Assembly (NCBI RefSeq): GCF_040712315.1
Contig: NC_134017.1
Coordinates: forward strand, 26,206,322 to 26,270,321
Reading direction: 5' to 3'
DNA length: 64,000 nt
DNA from: Castanea sativa
Taxonomy: Eukaryota > Streptophyta > Magnoliopsida > Fagales > Fagaceae
In this document: positions 1 through 10,428 of the stretch, one piece after another
Numbering within the stretch: position 1 is the first letter of the stretch
Layout: the number at the start of each line of letters is the position of its first letter
Position numbers and translations under genes: made by a program
Notes under the pieces: model-generated
Seen by the model: only the letters and a program-made list of their open reading frames with translations
Databases searched by the model: none
What the model was told of the DNA's origin: nothing

Positions 1-336
1 GTGTCTGGTGGCCATAGAAGCCAGTGAAGTGCCACTACCCTATGCCTGCTCCGCCATCCACCAAGGCATCAATATGGGTTTGAGAATAAGTCTGAACCTC
101 CACTATTATCCCTTCCTTCCACATCAATGCCAGTCCACTACTCCTCCCTTCACTTGGTACAATCGAACCATGTTTCATGTTGCATTTATCCTTCACATTA
201 TTTCATCCACTCTTTATTCGACTTCGTCTCCATAAGGAAAACAATAGTAGACCCTTTTTTTATTAATCATCTTTTCTAAGGCTTTAACTAACCGAAAGTT
301 CCCAAGCCTGCGGCAGTTCCAACTCATCAGACTCAT
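1..336 (-). pseudogene. LINE-A ORF2 N-terminus (APE-type endonuclease), decayed
   Basis: Reading the minus strand from the ATG at 336, the peptide starts with MSLMSWNCRRLGN, the typical opening of a plant LINE endonuclease (the Asn of WNCRGLGN binds metal). It continues with a short VFLMETK-like segment, whose Glu is a catalytic residue, and further down with SSGLALMWKEGI and FTGFYGH. These pieces lie in different frames and stops occur between them, so the reading frame is broken at least twice within 336 bases. In a live element this domain nicks target DNA for target-primed reverse transcription. The domain is cut by the window edge. Confidence 0.8.
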
Positions 337-828
337 TGGACCTGGCGGGGCTGCCCAGCAACCTCCACCGATCCCAAGTGTGTCACCATTAGAATACTTA
401 GTGTTCTAGTCTCCTCTTCCAACCTCTGTTTCTTTTCCTTACTCGTGGCCTTAGTAATATCAGTTGTAATTGCTTCACTTTTTCTCTTTAGGTCACTCTC
501 CACCTCTATGGGCTCCGTCCCATCCTAATTTCTTGGTCTCGTGTGAAGTCTAGTCCAACTCCTCCGTATTGGGCTTTTTAGGCTCCTCCATTGTCTCCGT
601 GTTCCCTTTAGTTGGCCCACTAGAACTCTTAAGTTTATTTTTTTCATTACTAGTACTCCTTTTAGGCCCACCTTTATTGATCTTTCTATTCACAGTATTA
701 TCCACTTAGCCCACTTCGAATTTAACTTCCGTGGGGTTCATCCTAGATATTTAAAAAGTCAACTTGTCTTCCACCTTATTCAAATTCTACGAGTACACTC
801 CCAAATCTTCTGTTACTCCTGCATTATT

Positions 829-1948
829 CTAATACTTTCCAATCATAGCTAGTGAATGGACCAGATTTTGTACGTTTGGTTTCAAAATTTCAGACTCTGA
901 ATTGATTGCCTCATCAATGTCCTTTAATCTCGCCTCAAAATTCGGGATTTGCTTTTGTGGGCCTACTGTCCCAGAGTCAAGCATATGTCTGTCACACCAC
1001 CCTTGTGTACTGCCGCTGCTCACGACCTCCATGGACATCGTCTTGCTTAGATCTTCCCCGTGCACTTTAGCTTCAACTATAATAACATTTCCAGCCATCT
1101 TAGGACCCGAAATGAACTCCACATGTTGATCCGTCGCATGTTCCTCTATTCTGGATGGTAAATTTCAGTTCATTCCTAGGCTTTCGAAGCCTTGCACTTC
1201 AACAATGGCTTTCCTCACCGGATTGAATTGAGGAGCTCGAAACCATGGTCTAAATTGTTGCTCCTCCTTTGATAGACTTCCCTTGCTGCTGAGCCACACC
1301 ACGCATTCCTTTCCATCGTGAGAGAGAAGGCCGCACCAATAACATAAGTTTGGCAACCATTCGTACAGAAAATAAACCCACCTATCTCTCCCCTGGTCCC
1401 ATGCAATCGTTTTGCCGCGACACAACGGTTTCGTAACATCTACTACAACTCACACTCTCATAAACTGTCCTCCTCTCATCTCGGCTTCATCTTTTGGTTT
1501 TGAGACAATACCCATCATTTCCCCAAGACTGATCGCCGCTTCTATCATCATCAAGGAGAATGATAAGTTGTGAATCTGGACCCAGAACGTTGTTTTGTCA
1601 AAGCTGAGTTCGTTGATCAGAGTTGTACTATCATACCTCTGTAGCACCACCAAATGTCTATCGAACACCCACAACTTGCCTTGGATGACTTTCTCCGCAT
1701 CAACCTCCCATTCAAACACTACCAGTACCACGTTGTCGCCCACCATGCCTACTTCAAAGTTTCGTTTCGTACGCCACAGAGGGCGGAAAGTCCTAGCCAC
1801 TGCCTCTACGTTGATCTATCTCCAAGTGAAGAACTTTGCGGCAAGGATGTATTCTGCAGTCTTTTTGTTTTTCCTTTGAGAGATCATGTTTCTTCCCCTC
1901 TGCCTCCAACAATGAAAGCTTCTTCCATCTCAGCTCGAGTTCCTCCAT
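829..1948 (-). pseudogene. LINE-A ORF1 (DUF4283 / zinc-knuckle RNA-binding protein), decayed
   Basis: The ATG at 1948-1946 opens MEELELRWKKLSLLE, the usual start of plant LINE ORF1. A frameshift near 1860 moves the reading frame. From 1800 the DUF4283 region is clear (ARTFRPLWRTKRNFEV, then FWVQIHNLSFS and EMRGGQFMRV). A TGA at 1450-1452 falls where relatives have an Arg codon, which fits a CGA to TGA change. The same frame then continues into LCRGKTIAW and the knuckle LPNLCYWCGLLSHDGKEC (C-x2-C-x4-H-x4-C) at about 1350-1300, and after another stop near 1164 on to 829. ORF1 proteins coat LINE RNA. Dead as written. Confidence 0.85.
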
Positions 1949-2432
1949 ATCACACCGGGGTGGGTACCACAATAACACCAACCAACACTACTCCCACTAG
2001 TAAATATTTACTAGGGAAAACGACACTTCCTTCTCAAAGAGAAAGGAAAAAACTATGCTACAGTAAGAGAGAGAGGGTACCCACTCGCCTCACAAAGAAC
2101 GCTATTTTTATAAGCCAGATAATTATTATCATTTGTCAATAACATCAATTATTGACAATAATTACACTCACATTTCTCATATGATTGTTTGCATTGCTTT
2201 GCATTGCATTGCCATTTTTATTAAATAATGTGATGTGGGTTATGAATTTTGTAACAAATATTTTCCTCATTTGTTTGGAAATGAAGAAAGTGCAAATCTT
2301 TGTTGAAATTTTGATTTGTACAATTGGTAATTGCAGTAGAGAGGAGGCGGGCAAAGTTGTGCAATTAAAAGATCTTTTTGCTATTTACCCAGCTATGTTA
2401 CTCAGAAAACATAGATATGGATAAGTGGGTAT

Positions 2433-2463
<31 letters not shown>

Positions 2464-4498
2464 AAATCGAAACTTTTGAAACTCCCATAAGTTTATATAG
2501 CATTATTAAAAAAAAAACTATTTCTAACCCAAAAATTTCAGCTAAAAAAAAATCAATTATGAAAATCAAACCCGATACCCAAAAACGCCATTCTCCTTCT
2601 CCTCTTTCTTCTTTATTTCTCTACCTTTCTACTCACCGTTTCAGTAAATTCCGAACCAACATAATTTGTCTTCCCAAAAGACACCACCTAAACTAACGAA
2701 GTTAAATAAATTCCATTTGAAGTGTTCGTTCCAATCTCTGACTGTCATTGTACAAGAAATACTTCAAAACCACAGAAAACCCCAATCAGATCTAAGAGAC
2801 CGACTCTCATGGGACATTCGGACAAATTAAGTTTCAGAGATTGAGACAATTCCGTTGGAGAGAGGCTACAGTTATTTCTCTTAATGGGTTTTCGCCAGAA
2901 TCATCTGGCCGTTGGGGAGACGATATGGTTTGATGAGAGTTCTTTATCTTTTCTTTGAATTTACTTTCTTTATTGTGTTTCATTTTTTCCTAATATTTTT
3001 TTCTATTTGAATTTTTTTCCCTGACCTTTGTCTGGTGAATTTCCTATAAATCTCAACTAATTTTAAGTTTTAACGGAATCATTTTTCACAAATCAGAGGC
3101 ATGTGTTATTTCCTCCTCAACTATTTGAAGAAATGCCTAAACCAGATTTGAAAGAGATTTTACTTTTGCATGACAATTCCCAATTATTAGAAATCCCAAT
3201 TATGGAGCAAAGCAGATGAGGAAGGCTATTTTTCAATCAATGATATACATCTTAACACAACTGCAAGTATTGTTTTATCAAATTTTATTGTTTCTCTTTC
3301 TCCTAATCTCCTATTAAGTTATGCATTAAACTTTGAACTTTGATAGTTTTAGTGATGTGTAATGCAGCATCAAGATTGATTTAGAGATTTAATTGATTTT
3401 TAAAAATTACGTGTCCCGTTTTATTCAAGTCCAATTTCTTTGTCATATTTGTTCCCTTTAAGAACAAAGAACGATTTTGGGAACTATTAATAGATTTTAT
3501 ATATCAGAACCTATATTCTCCTCATATTGATACTAATTAATTCATCTAAGAACACATACTTTGTACCTTACAGATGTAAATCGAATTAATATATATGGTT
3601 TTATGTTTATGGAAGCTTCAGAATGGCTTTTCCGATTAGTTTACTACTGTATTAATGGAACAAAATGAGGGCATTCTTGTGCTTCATTTTGAAACAACTG
3701 AGATAATATATTTAACTTTTTCCAGTATAATTAAAGCAACATCTAAAGGAAGTTTCTGAATAAAAGCTAAATCTAAATCAAGGAAGCACATGAGAAATGC
3801 TAAGTTCTTAGCACCTAAGCCATGTAAGTTCATTAGAAACTATAATCCCAAGTACTCAAAAGTGATCAATAAAAATAAAACAAAGTTATGACAGTAAAAA
3901 GAAAAAGAGAAGCAAAGTGACTTGAAGTTTAAAACTACCAAAACTGTGATAGTTCTGAGTGATCAATGAGATAATATTGTCTGTGGAAGTGAAGTAGAAG
4001 TCAAGTTTGAGAGGAAGTGAAATGCGAGAATGGTGTTGAAGGTGGTTCACCTTTATTGGCTTGTGAGCTCTCACAAGAAATCCTGCATTTTTTTTTTTCT
4101 TTTGTGTTTATACTATTAAAAAAATATTATTGCATAAATTACTGTGGCCATTCTACAATGCTATATGAGAGTCCACCGCTTACCATTAGTCCAATTTTCT
4201 AGGCTCCTCTAATTGCACCAAGAGAGGCCATTTTCAGCCAAACATCTGTCCCTTTCAAATTTATGGTTCAAAACTTTGGTAGACCAGACAACTGGAAACT
4301 CCCCTTTTTTCTACAATATTTTAGATCCATGCTTTAATCCTTTTGTTAAATCAGTTGTTGTGTTGTAATGCTTAAAAAAATTATTTGACCCATGGAAATT
4401 ATGACTATTTATGTTTAACATTCTTAAAAATAAATAAATAACACTATTTTAGAACTTAGTTATTAATTTTCCTATGCATCGCACGGGTTAGAAACTAG
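2433..4498 (+). mobile_element. Helitron-1, non-autonomous
   Basis: The element begins with TC in an AT-rich run at 2433 and ends at 4498 with CTAG. About a dozen bases before the end there is a short GC-rich hairpin (cctatgc / gcacgg around 4471-4486), the known layout of plant Helitron 3' ends (hairpin, then CTRR, next host base T). The corresponding block at 50,395 reads straight through without it, which confirms both edges to within one or two bases and shows the expected A^T insertion site without duplication. No Rep/helicase frame is visible inside. The interior (2,500-4,470) is AT-rich with no gene I recognise; captured host fragments are possible. Confidence 0.8.
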
Positions 4499-4777
4499 TT
4501 CTTATAATTTTTGAGTTTCTTAAGCCAATTATATGAAGTTAATTAAACAATATGAGTTCTTCTACAGTATTTCGTAAGCCATTTAGTCACTCCATAAAGC
4601 TCATGAGAAGAGCACTTCAAGAATAAAAGTTCCATTGTTTTCACTTCCCGATTGCATAACATTCAAAAAGCGTAGGGCTTTATGTACATAAAAGCTTCCA
4701 AACCAAAATAATAATTTTTTAGGGAGGTTTCAGTTTCTAATTGCTTTTCAAATTGCATGTTATCTGTATGAAAGTAA

Positions 4778-4795
4778 CCCCCCCCCCCCCCCCCC
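4778..4795. repeat. Poly(C) tract, 18 bp
   Basis: An uninterrupted run of C within duplicated block copy 1. Copy 2 has only six C at the matching place (about 50,654-50,659), so this tract expanded or shrank after the duplication. Confidence 0.9.
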
Positions 4796-5000
4796 TCTGT
4801 CCTTCACTATCCTTCTTCAATAAGTGATAACGTTGTTAACTTTATATCTACTTGATCAAGACTAAGGCCACACAACATGTTCTTAAGCATTGGCAACTTT
4901 TGAAATTTGATTTTACAAGATTTGCTAAGAATGCTTCTAAGTGTAAATCGTAGTAATGAATTCCAATTCTTAGTGCCCAATTCAAATTGTTTCCGGTAAA

Positions 5001-5092
5001 AACTTTGATACTCTCCTCCCCGTAGGAGCCTTCTCTCTCATTTTCTAACTTTGATACTCTTCTCCCCGTAGAAGCCTTCTCTCTCATTTTCT
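5001..5092 (+). repeat. 46-bp tandem duplication in LINE-B 5' leader
   Basis: Two adjacent 46-bp units (5001-5046 and 5047-5092), each starting aactttgatactct, differ at two positions. They sit in the presumed 5' untranslated region about 90 bases upstream of the ORF1 ATG. Tandem units in LINE 5' leaders often belong to the internal promoter, but that role is an inference here. Confidence 0.85.
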
Positions 5093-5179
5093 AAACGAGC
5101 CTCTCCCTCCTTTAGGCTCATCCCTAAGGGTCTGAATTTTCTATTTTCTTTTGTCTGTTTTAATTTCTATTCTTTTCCT

Positions 5180-6125
5180 ATGGCGGAAGATGTGATTGAT
5201 AGCTTGGAGAATATGAAACTAACAGTTGAAGAGGAAGAGATCATTGTGATATCTGAGGAGGGCAGGTTGCCTGAGATCGAAAGTTGTAACTTGAGTCTAA
5301 TTGGCAAATTTCTGACTTGTAAGGCCCCTAATAAAAGGGCTGCTATGAATACACTATGGAGAGTATGGGGGATGCATACTGGTCTGTAGATTATAGAGGT
5401 TGGAACGAATCTATTTCAGTTCAAGTTTCAGAATGACTTTGACTCGAACCGAGTTCTAAGAGGGGGACCGTGGTGCTTTGAAAATCAATTGCTTATGCTC
5501 AAGAGATGGCACAAAGGGATGACTGCAAGTAATTTTAAATTAGAAAGTGCCTCCCTTTGGGTACAAATTTGGGGGGCTCCTTTTGATATGGTTTCTTAAC
5601 AAGTAGCGATTGAAGTAGGCAGTAGATTAGGTGTTGTGGAAGACGTTGAAGGGCACTGACGACAAGATTTGCAAAATTATTTTATGAGAGTCCGTGTTGC
5701 ACAACCTATTTCAAAACCTTTGAGACGTGGAGGATTTATTGCAGATTCAGATGGAGTAAGTACATGGGTGAAATTTAAATATGAAACACAACCTATTTTT
5801 TGTCACTTTTGTGGACTTCTTGGGCATGATTTACGTCATTGAGTCACTATGTAGTGGAGAAAAATGGAGGGGACGTTAAGTACCAATATGGGGATTGGTT
5901 GAAGGCTTCAGGTGGCCGCCAGAGATCGCCACCACGGAAGGGAGCTACAGAATCTAGTCCTGATTCATGGATGCCCAAGAATCTTGGTATGGATTTCTCT
6001 CAACGTGATGATCATGTCAAGAATCAAGGGATAGACCTAGATAATCAATAGATTTGTATTGAGAATAAAGGAATAGAGGATGCTAATAAAGGAAACTCTA
6101 TCTCTATAGAGGATGCTGATAAAGG
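5180..6125 (+). pseudogene. LINE-B ORF1 (DUF4283 / zinc-knuckle protein), interrupted and decayed
   Basis: Starts MAEDVIDSLENMKLTVEEEE, the usual opening of plant LINE ORF1. The DUF4283 region follows (LFQFKFQNDFDSNRVLRGGP, LWVQIWGAPFDM, FMRVRVAQPISKPLRRGGF) and then the knuckle with FCHFCGLLGHDLRH near 5800-5840. In-frame stops lie at 5387-5389 (TAG), 5597-5599 (TAA) and about 5658 (TGA). A small deletion next to the last knuckle position (about 5838) shifts the frame; it resumes as SHYVVEKNGGDVKYQYGDWL. The ORF1 tail is cut at 6125 by the Sirevirus-like insertion and goes on at 11,464 to about 11,776 without a usable frame. Presumed role: LINE RNA-binding protein. Confidence 0.85.
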
Positions 6126-6130
6126 AAACT

Positions 6131-7135
6131 TGTTGGAAAATTTAGACCCAGTTGATAGAATTAACAAGTTTTAAATCCAAGTTGTTAATTAGATTTATTA
6201 TGCATAAAACTTGTTAAAACAAACAAACATCAATATCATGTCAAAACTAAGTGCAGCAGAAAAATAAATAAGACAAGATATGATGACCCAGGAAAACCAA
6301 TGAAACCAATCAGTTTCACAGTAAAAAATCTGAGGGGAAACCTTCCCGAAAAGCAATCCACTATAGTAAAGAGAAGTTTCAGATCTAGTACAAAACCTTT
6401 GTCCCTAGACTCTACAATCCCCGTAGATAAACTCACAACAGAAACCTTCTATTGCTTCAGAACCTCTGAACTCTTCAATATATGAATACCACCCTTTGAT
6501 GCACGGATCCCAGTACATGACTCACTCCTTTGTACAAATCTTAGTACATGACTCACTCACCAACTTGAGGAAGAAGAATGTTGGCTGCAAAGTTCTTCAC
6601 TTCATCAACAATGAAGATCAAGAAGTACTTGGTTACAAAACCTTAAGACGCAAAGGCACAGTAGCTTCTTTTTAAGAGAATAAGACTTCAGTCACCTTTT
6701 GCATATGTTCTCCTTTGTATTCTCTTATATGACGGCCTCTAAAATATGCCTTATATATGTCTAGGGTTGTGAGAAAAGAAACCCTACACAAATACAAAAG
6801 CCTGGCCCAAAAATCAAATCTGAAAATTCTAATTTCCATAACCTCGATAGATAGCATCTGTCGAGCCTCATTAAACCTCGATAGATAGCTATCTGTCAAG
6901 CAGCTGTCCAGCAACTATCTGCAGGTGTCCAGCTTTAGTAGACACATTTTCTTCAGTTGTTTCTTGGTCCAATCTTCATGGCTTTAATACTAGACTTGAA
7001 CAACATGTTCTTTGATGTATTAAACATATCCGAGATCTACCCAAATACAAGTAAAGTGCGTTTTGTCAAAAGATTAGCCAATTACATAAAAGAATGACAT
7101 ATGTTCTAAACAAGTAAAACACATATGTCCTAACA
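6131..7135 (-). repeat. LTR (3' LTR in element orientation) of Sirevirus-like element
   Basis: 1,005 bp, beginning TGTTGGAAAATTTAGACC and ending CCTAACA on the + strand. Aligns along its length with 10,429-11,458 with roughly one difference per twenty bases in the part I compared, and with the solo LTR at 20,777-32,043 in reverse orientation. Contains the small palindromic motif tcgatagatagc...tctgtc (6842-6900). Confidence 0.92.
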
Positions 7136-8683
7136 ATCTCCCCCTTTAGCAATCCGTGACAAAACCACAACAAACAAATGAATATATGAGAGAAGTCATA
7201 AAACACTCAACTCATACTCACTTGTTGAATACAATAAAATCTACCCTAACACAAACTCTTGAAAAACTTTGCAAGAAGAGAGTTCATGGCATGGAAGACT
7301 TTGACAACTTGTATTTCTAAAACACTTTAAACAAAATTCATCAAGGCATCTTAGTGTGAAACGGAAATAATAGATTGCATACAAATAAAGAATCATGTGT
7401 ATAAAGAGAGAAAAAAAAAAAAAAAACAACACATGTAAAGGTAGGTGAAGAAAACATACATTATCTCATGTATATCAAAGATAAGCACAATGTATGTAAA
7501 AATTGTCACAAGACCTAAGATACAAGAACAAGAAGCTAAAAGTAGCTCCTACAATAATAAGGAGGTAAACACCTCCCCTAACAAGATGAAACACTTCTCC
7601 CCCTTACAAAGGAATGTATATCTCCCCCTAACTTGTAGAATCTTAAAGAAAGAAACCACAGATTCTCCAATTTCTCCCCCTTTTTGTCACAATTGACAAT
7701 GGGACAAGAAGCTATAAAGCTTCACTTGAGAAACACAAAGATGATCACAAATGATCAAGGAGGTACAAAGAATCCATAAAAATGCATGAATGTAATGAAA
7801 CAATATGCTATGGATGACAAGATAAAATAAACATGAGGTACATCATATAACTCTCACATCTCCTAAAAAACACACTTGCAATCATATTTAAAGCTTTTTT
7901 TTTTTATCTTTTTGCTTTTATTTTCTTTGCATATTTTCTTTTTATTAAACAAATCATGCATGAGTATATAAAGGAGAAAAAAGAAATACTCAATTATGTT
8001 AAGCTTTTGACATTGCACTTTTGCTATGCCGAAGCATACAGATGTCATTGACATTGCACTTTTGCCATACCAAAGCATATGGATGTCATATCATGATTGG
8101 CGGGTAACAGTGGTGAGATGGTTATTTATACCTTTCTCTTAGGATTTTCTAGTCCTACCTATCAAAAAGAGTGATACGAGTGTTAAGTACAAGAGATCAC
8201 TTAACCTTACTCATCACAAACAGAGAGCCACAAAGCTCACTTGCTTAGTTGTGCATAGAGATGCTCATCTAAGTTACAAGAGATACAAAGTTTAGAAAAC
8301 TCTATTTCAAATGCCATTTTAAGGTTCACAAGAACCGATGTACACAAACACACACTATTTTTGTATTTTTTAATTTTTCTCAATTTTTTAATTTTGAAAA
8401 TAAAACAAAATAAAAACTAAACAACCAAACAAAAACAGACAAACAACATGAAAGTATGAAAGAAATATGCAAATGCATGAAAGCATGATTTCAAAAGAAG
8501 ATAAGAAATCAAGCAACGAGAGTCCTACTTTAGATAGAAAGAATTAAATCAGAGGACAAACAGAAAAAATAATTAAGTCTTAGACTCCTTTCTCACCCAC
8601 ACAACACGAATCTTTGGCCGTGAAGATGAAAAGGCACGTGTCCTAGTATGACTACTAAAGGACATAGAAGAATTAAGATTTTC
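7136..8683 (-). other. Untranslated tail with five polypurine-tract copies
   Basis: No gene is seen here. Read on the minus strand, purine runs of the form aaagggggaga occur at 7137-7147 (directly beside the 3' LTR, the functional position of the polypurine tract) and again at about 7572-7580, 7596-7604, 7621-7630 and 7673-7685. Repeated polypurine tracts before the 3' LTR are a described trait of Sireviruses. The rest (7,700-8,680) is A/T-rich with no open frame of note. Confidence 0.7.
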
Positions 8684-10380
8684 CTAAAATTGAGTTAAAA
8701 AGCTCAGGACTTTTAATAACTCTCCAAACAAAGGTATAGGTCCTTGAGAGGAAACCTGTGACCATTTGGACACTTGCTTTTGAGAATACAACGTAAAGCA
8801 ATGAAGACGAATGTGTCCAGAAACACCACAATGGTGACAAACATGAGGTCTAACAAAGGATTTAGAATTAGCCAAAACAATTTTAGGTTTCATGCCTTTA
8901 TTACTTTTCTCGGATTGAGGCACAATAATAGTCCTTGATCCAGAAGACGTGGAAGAGGAGGGGCTGAAGGAGACAGCATATCCTAAGCCAGTCTTATTAG
9001 AACTAGGCTTTTGCGCACTCAAGACCTCTTCAAGTTTTGCATCAGACATCCTCTCTATTTGAGTTCTAGCTTGACTAAGCTCAACCTCAAGATTCTTGAC
9101 CTTCTCTTCTAATGAGGTATTCTCCATAAAGAGAGTCTCAACTAACCTTGTAGTCTTATCCAGTTTGACTAACATATCAGCATTTTCAGTTTTGACCTCA
9201 TTAAGCTCCTTTTTACAAAGATGAGAAGTCTTTTCAGATTTTATGAATTCAGTACATAACTTATCATAGGCTTCTTGAAGGGTCAACTTCTTGGGTACTT
9301 CCTCATCAGAAGAATCCTCACTGTCACTAGCACTCTCCACAATCACCTTATTGTTTGAAGCAGCAAATGCCATAACGTGATTGCATTCATCTACATACTC
9401 ATCAGAAGAGTCATTCTCAGTGTCACTCCAAGTAGCAACCAACCCTTTATCTTCTGACTTGTTGGTATTTTCCCTCATAAGGTAGTTTGGGCACTCTATC
9501 TTCATATGACCAAAACCCTTGTACTCATGGCATTAGATGAGGGGCTTTTCATTCTTACCCTTCCTAGAGGATTTAGGTTTCCTAGGAGGTTTGCCCTTAT
9601 CCTTTTTTCTAAACTGAAGAAGCTTGATAATCTCATCAGTTATGAAGGTTAAATCCTCATCCCTATCTTCATCTTCATCTTTATCTTCAGAGTCCTCGAT
9701 ATATTCCTCTATACCCTTAAGAGCCAAGTTTTTACTCTTTCCACCTTTTCCCATTGAGTCTAATCCCATCTCATAGGTTTGAAGGTTTCCTACAAGCTCA
9801 ATCAAAGGAATTTGATCAATGTCCTTTGCTTCTTCAATGATAGTGATCTTGGCATGGAATTTTTCAGGTAAGGACCTAAGGATTTTCCTAACAATTTTGG
9901 ATTCTGCAATAAACTCTCCAAGGTTGAAGGCAGAATTCACAATATCCTTGAGTTTAGCATAAAACTCATCAAAGGTCTCATCCTCCTCCATCCTTTTTTC
10001 TTCAAAGCTACTAGTGAGTCTTTGAAACTTCACAGTCTTTATAGCCATGGTACCTTCATAGGTGGTCTCAAGAATGGTCCATGCTTCCTTAGCAACTTCT
10101 GTGGATGATATTTTCTTGAATTCCTCATTGGTCACCGCACAAAACAAAGCATTCAAGGCCCGACTGTTGAAATTTGCAGCTATGATTTTTGCATCATCCC
10201 AATCCACCAGCGATTCCTTTGGCTTAATCCAACCAACTTCAACAGCTTGCCATACCTATTCACCTAGAGCCTGCAAGAAAACTTTCATACGAACTTTTCA
10301 GTACGCATAATTAGTGTCATTAAATAAAGGGGGAATCAAAAGAGATTGTCCACAATCTATGACAACAGGGGTTAAGGATC
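8684..10380 (-). pseudogene. Gag of Sirevirus-like element (UBN2 plus zinc knuckles), with stops
   Basis: One reading frame on the minus strand from about 10,380 to 8,684. The start region shows IDCGQSLLIPPLFNDTNYAY, then KVRMKVFLQALGE and VWQAVEVGW, with stops replacing residues twice. The UBN2-type capsid core is clear (WTILETTYEGTMAIKTVKF, FDEFYAKLKDIVNSAF, VRKILRSLPEKFHAKIT), followed by an acidic stretch and a coiled-coil segment. A TAA at 9533-9535 precedes the first knuckle, whose second Cys has become Tyr (CHEYKGFGHMKIEC). The second knuckle is intact (CHHCGVSGHIRLHC). Gag packages the element RNA. Translation would stop early, so it is dead as written. Confidence 0.85.
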
Positions 10381-10411
10381 ACACTCAGGAAATTAATCCA
10401 ATCAGAGTGTA

Positions 10412-10427
10412 CCCACTCTGATACTAC
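10412..10427 (-). other. Primer-binding site (initiator Met tRNA type)
   Basis: Directly inside the LTR, the minus strand reads tagtatcagagtggg, close to the iMet tRNA-complementary TGGTATCAGAG used by most plant Copia elements; the second G is now A. It fixes the minus-strand orientation of the element. Confidence 0.75.
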
Positions 10428-10428
10428 T

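Larger units (their letters stand above)
1..2109 (-). mobile_element. LINE-A: non-LTR retrotransposon, 3'-incomplete in window
   Basis: On the minus strand the order is 5' leader (about 2109-1949), ORF1 with a DUF4283-type and a zinc-knuckle region (1948-829), an inter-ORF stretch without an open frame (828-337), then the start of ORF2 with an endonuclease domain (336-1). This is the usual order of plant L1-clade LINEs. The element runs off the left edge, so its RT domain and poly(A) tail are not visible. The 5' end is placed at about 2109 because the sequence from 2110 rightward matches the block at 49,895. No target-site duplication can be checked. Confidence 0.85.
2110..4988 (+). repeat. 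Duplicated block, copy 1 (split by Helitron-1)
   Basis: Bases 2110-2432 and 4499-4988 together match 49,895-50,853 in the same orientation, about 46-48 kb away. The two copies agree over nearly their whole length with scattered substitutions and small indels. Copy 1 has the Helitron that copy 2 lacks; copy 2 has a SINE that copy 1 lacks. The left junction abuts the 5' end of LINE-A and the right junction abuts LINE-B. What the block itself is I cannot tell: a short open frame at 2185-2424 has no family I recognise. It may be an unnamed dispersed repeat or a segmental duplication. Confidence 0.75.

Noticed and set aside
2185..2424. Small gene in the duplicated block
   Set aside because: The open frame is disrupted in the second copy at 50.2 kb and shows no family motif.
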